Assembly (NCBI GenBank): GCA_903934275.1
Contig: CAIZNF010000259.1
Span: 1 to 27,378 of the forward strand
DNA length: 27,378 nucleotides
Source of the DNA: an uncultured Nitrosomonadales bacterium
GTDB lineage: Bacteria; Pseudomonadota; Gammaproteobacteria; Burkholderiales; Gallionellaceae
Reading direction: 5' to 3'
The notes under the pieces were generated by a model that worked only from the letters and a program-made list of their open reading frames with translations, did not search any database and was not told the DNA's origin. This document shows, piece by piece, positions 27,340 to 27,378 of this stretch. The position numbers and the translations under genes were made by a program. The stretch's first letter is position 1; each line of letters opens with the position of its first letter.

Positions 27340-27342
27340 TTT

Positions 27343-27378
27343 TTAAGCCTTTTCTACCTGACCAAAACCCAGCTCCAC
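27343..27378 (-). CDS. nusG: Transcription antitermination factor NusG, C-terminal end (partial)
   Basis: Only the last 11 codons and the stop are in the window. They read V-E-L-G-F-G-Q-V-E-K-A, matching the conserved end of NusG (E. coli ends in FSQVEKA). NusG binds RNA polymerase through its N-terminal domain, and Rho or S10 through its KOW domain. Its position directly upstream of rplK is the usual one. The 5' part lies off the right edge. Confidence 0.9.
   Translation of the reverse strand: MELGFGQVEKA

Overview
The window looks like a chromosomal segment of a betaproteobacterium, most likely of the order Nitrosomonadales (Gallionellaceae-like). The evidence is the RpoB and RpoC sequences and the unbroken order nusG-rplKAJL-rpoBC-rpsL-rpsG-fusA-tuf-rpsJ-rplCDWB-rpsS-rplV-rpsC-rplP-rpmC-rpsQ, which joins the rif, str and S10 clusters as betaproteobacteria commonly do. 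The family assignment is an inference and no 16S gene is present.

Layout. Positions 1-6300 are an accessory-type block. It holds a two-gene cobalamin pair on the minus strand (cobS then cobC), msbA on the plus strand, and a plus-strand gene for an 834-residue membrane protein. That protein combines an Aer-type PAS domain, two membrane helices, a PP2C/SpoIIE phosphatase and a HATPase (RsbW-like) domain. The block is bordered by near-identical inverted copies of a roughly 59-bp REP-type sequence (1-59 and 6231-6288) and carries other small repeats, including a 123-bp MITE-like element between cobS and cobC. From 6438 to the right edge, everything is on the minus strand: a terminator, then rpsQ back through rplK, and the last 11 codons of nusG at 27343-27378.

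How the genes work together. The minus-strand cluster makes the transcription and translation core: RNA polymerase beta and beta', ribosomal proteins of both subunits, EF-G, EF-Tu and NusG. Within the S10 part the genes overlap or nearly touch (rplC/rplD TAATG, rplD/rplW ATGA, rplP/rpmC TAACATG, rpmC/rpsQ TGATG), which suggests translational coupling. The spacers of the rif and str parts hold hairpins that probably tune stoichiometry, such as the rplL-rpoB attenuator-like hairpin.

Most unusual points: (1) the one-polypeptide redox- or energy-sensing partner-switch protein with no STAS partner nearby; (2) degenerate arrays with a 7-nt period, often arranged as inverted arms, in up to five spacers inside the core rib-rpo cluster; (3) a duplicated remnant of the tuf 3' end between tuf and rpsJ, beside one such element; (4) the S10 cluster ending at rpsQ in a strong terminator, with the block bordered by inverted REPs where rplN (spc cluster) would be expected.
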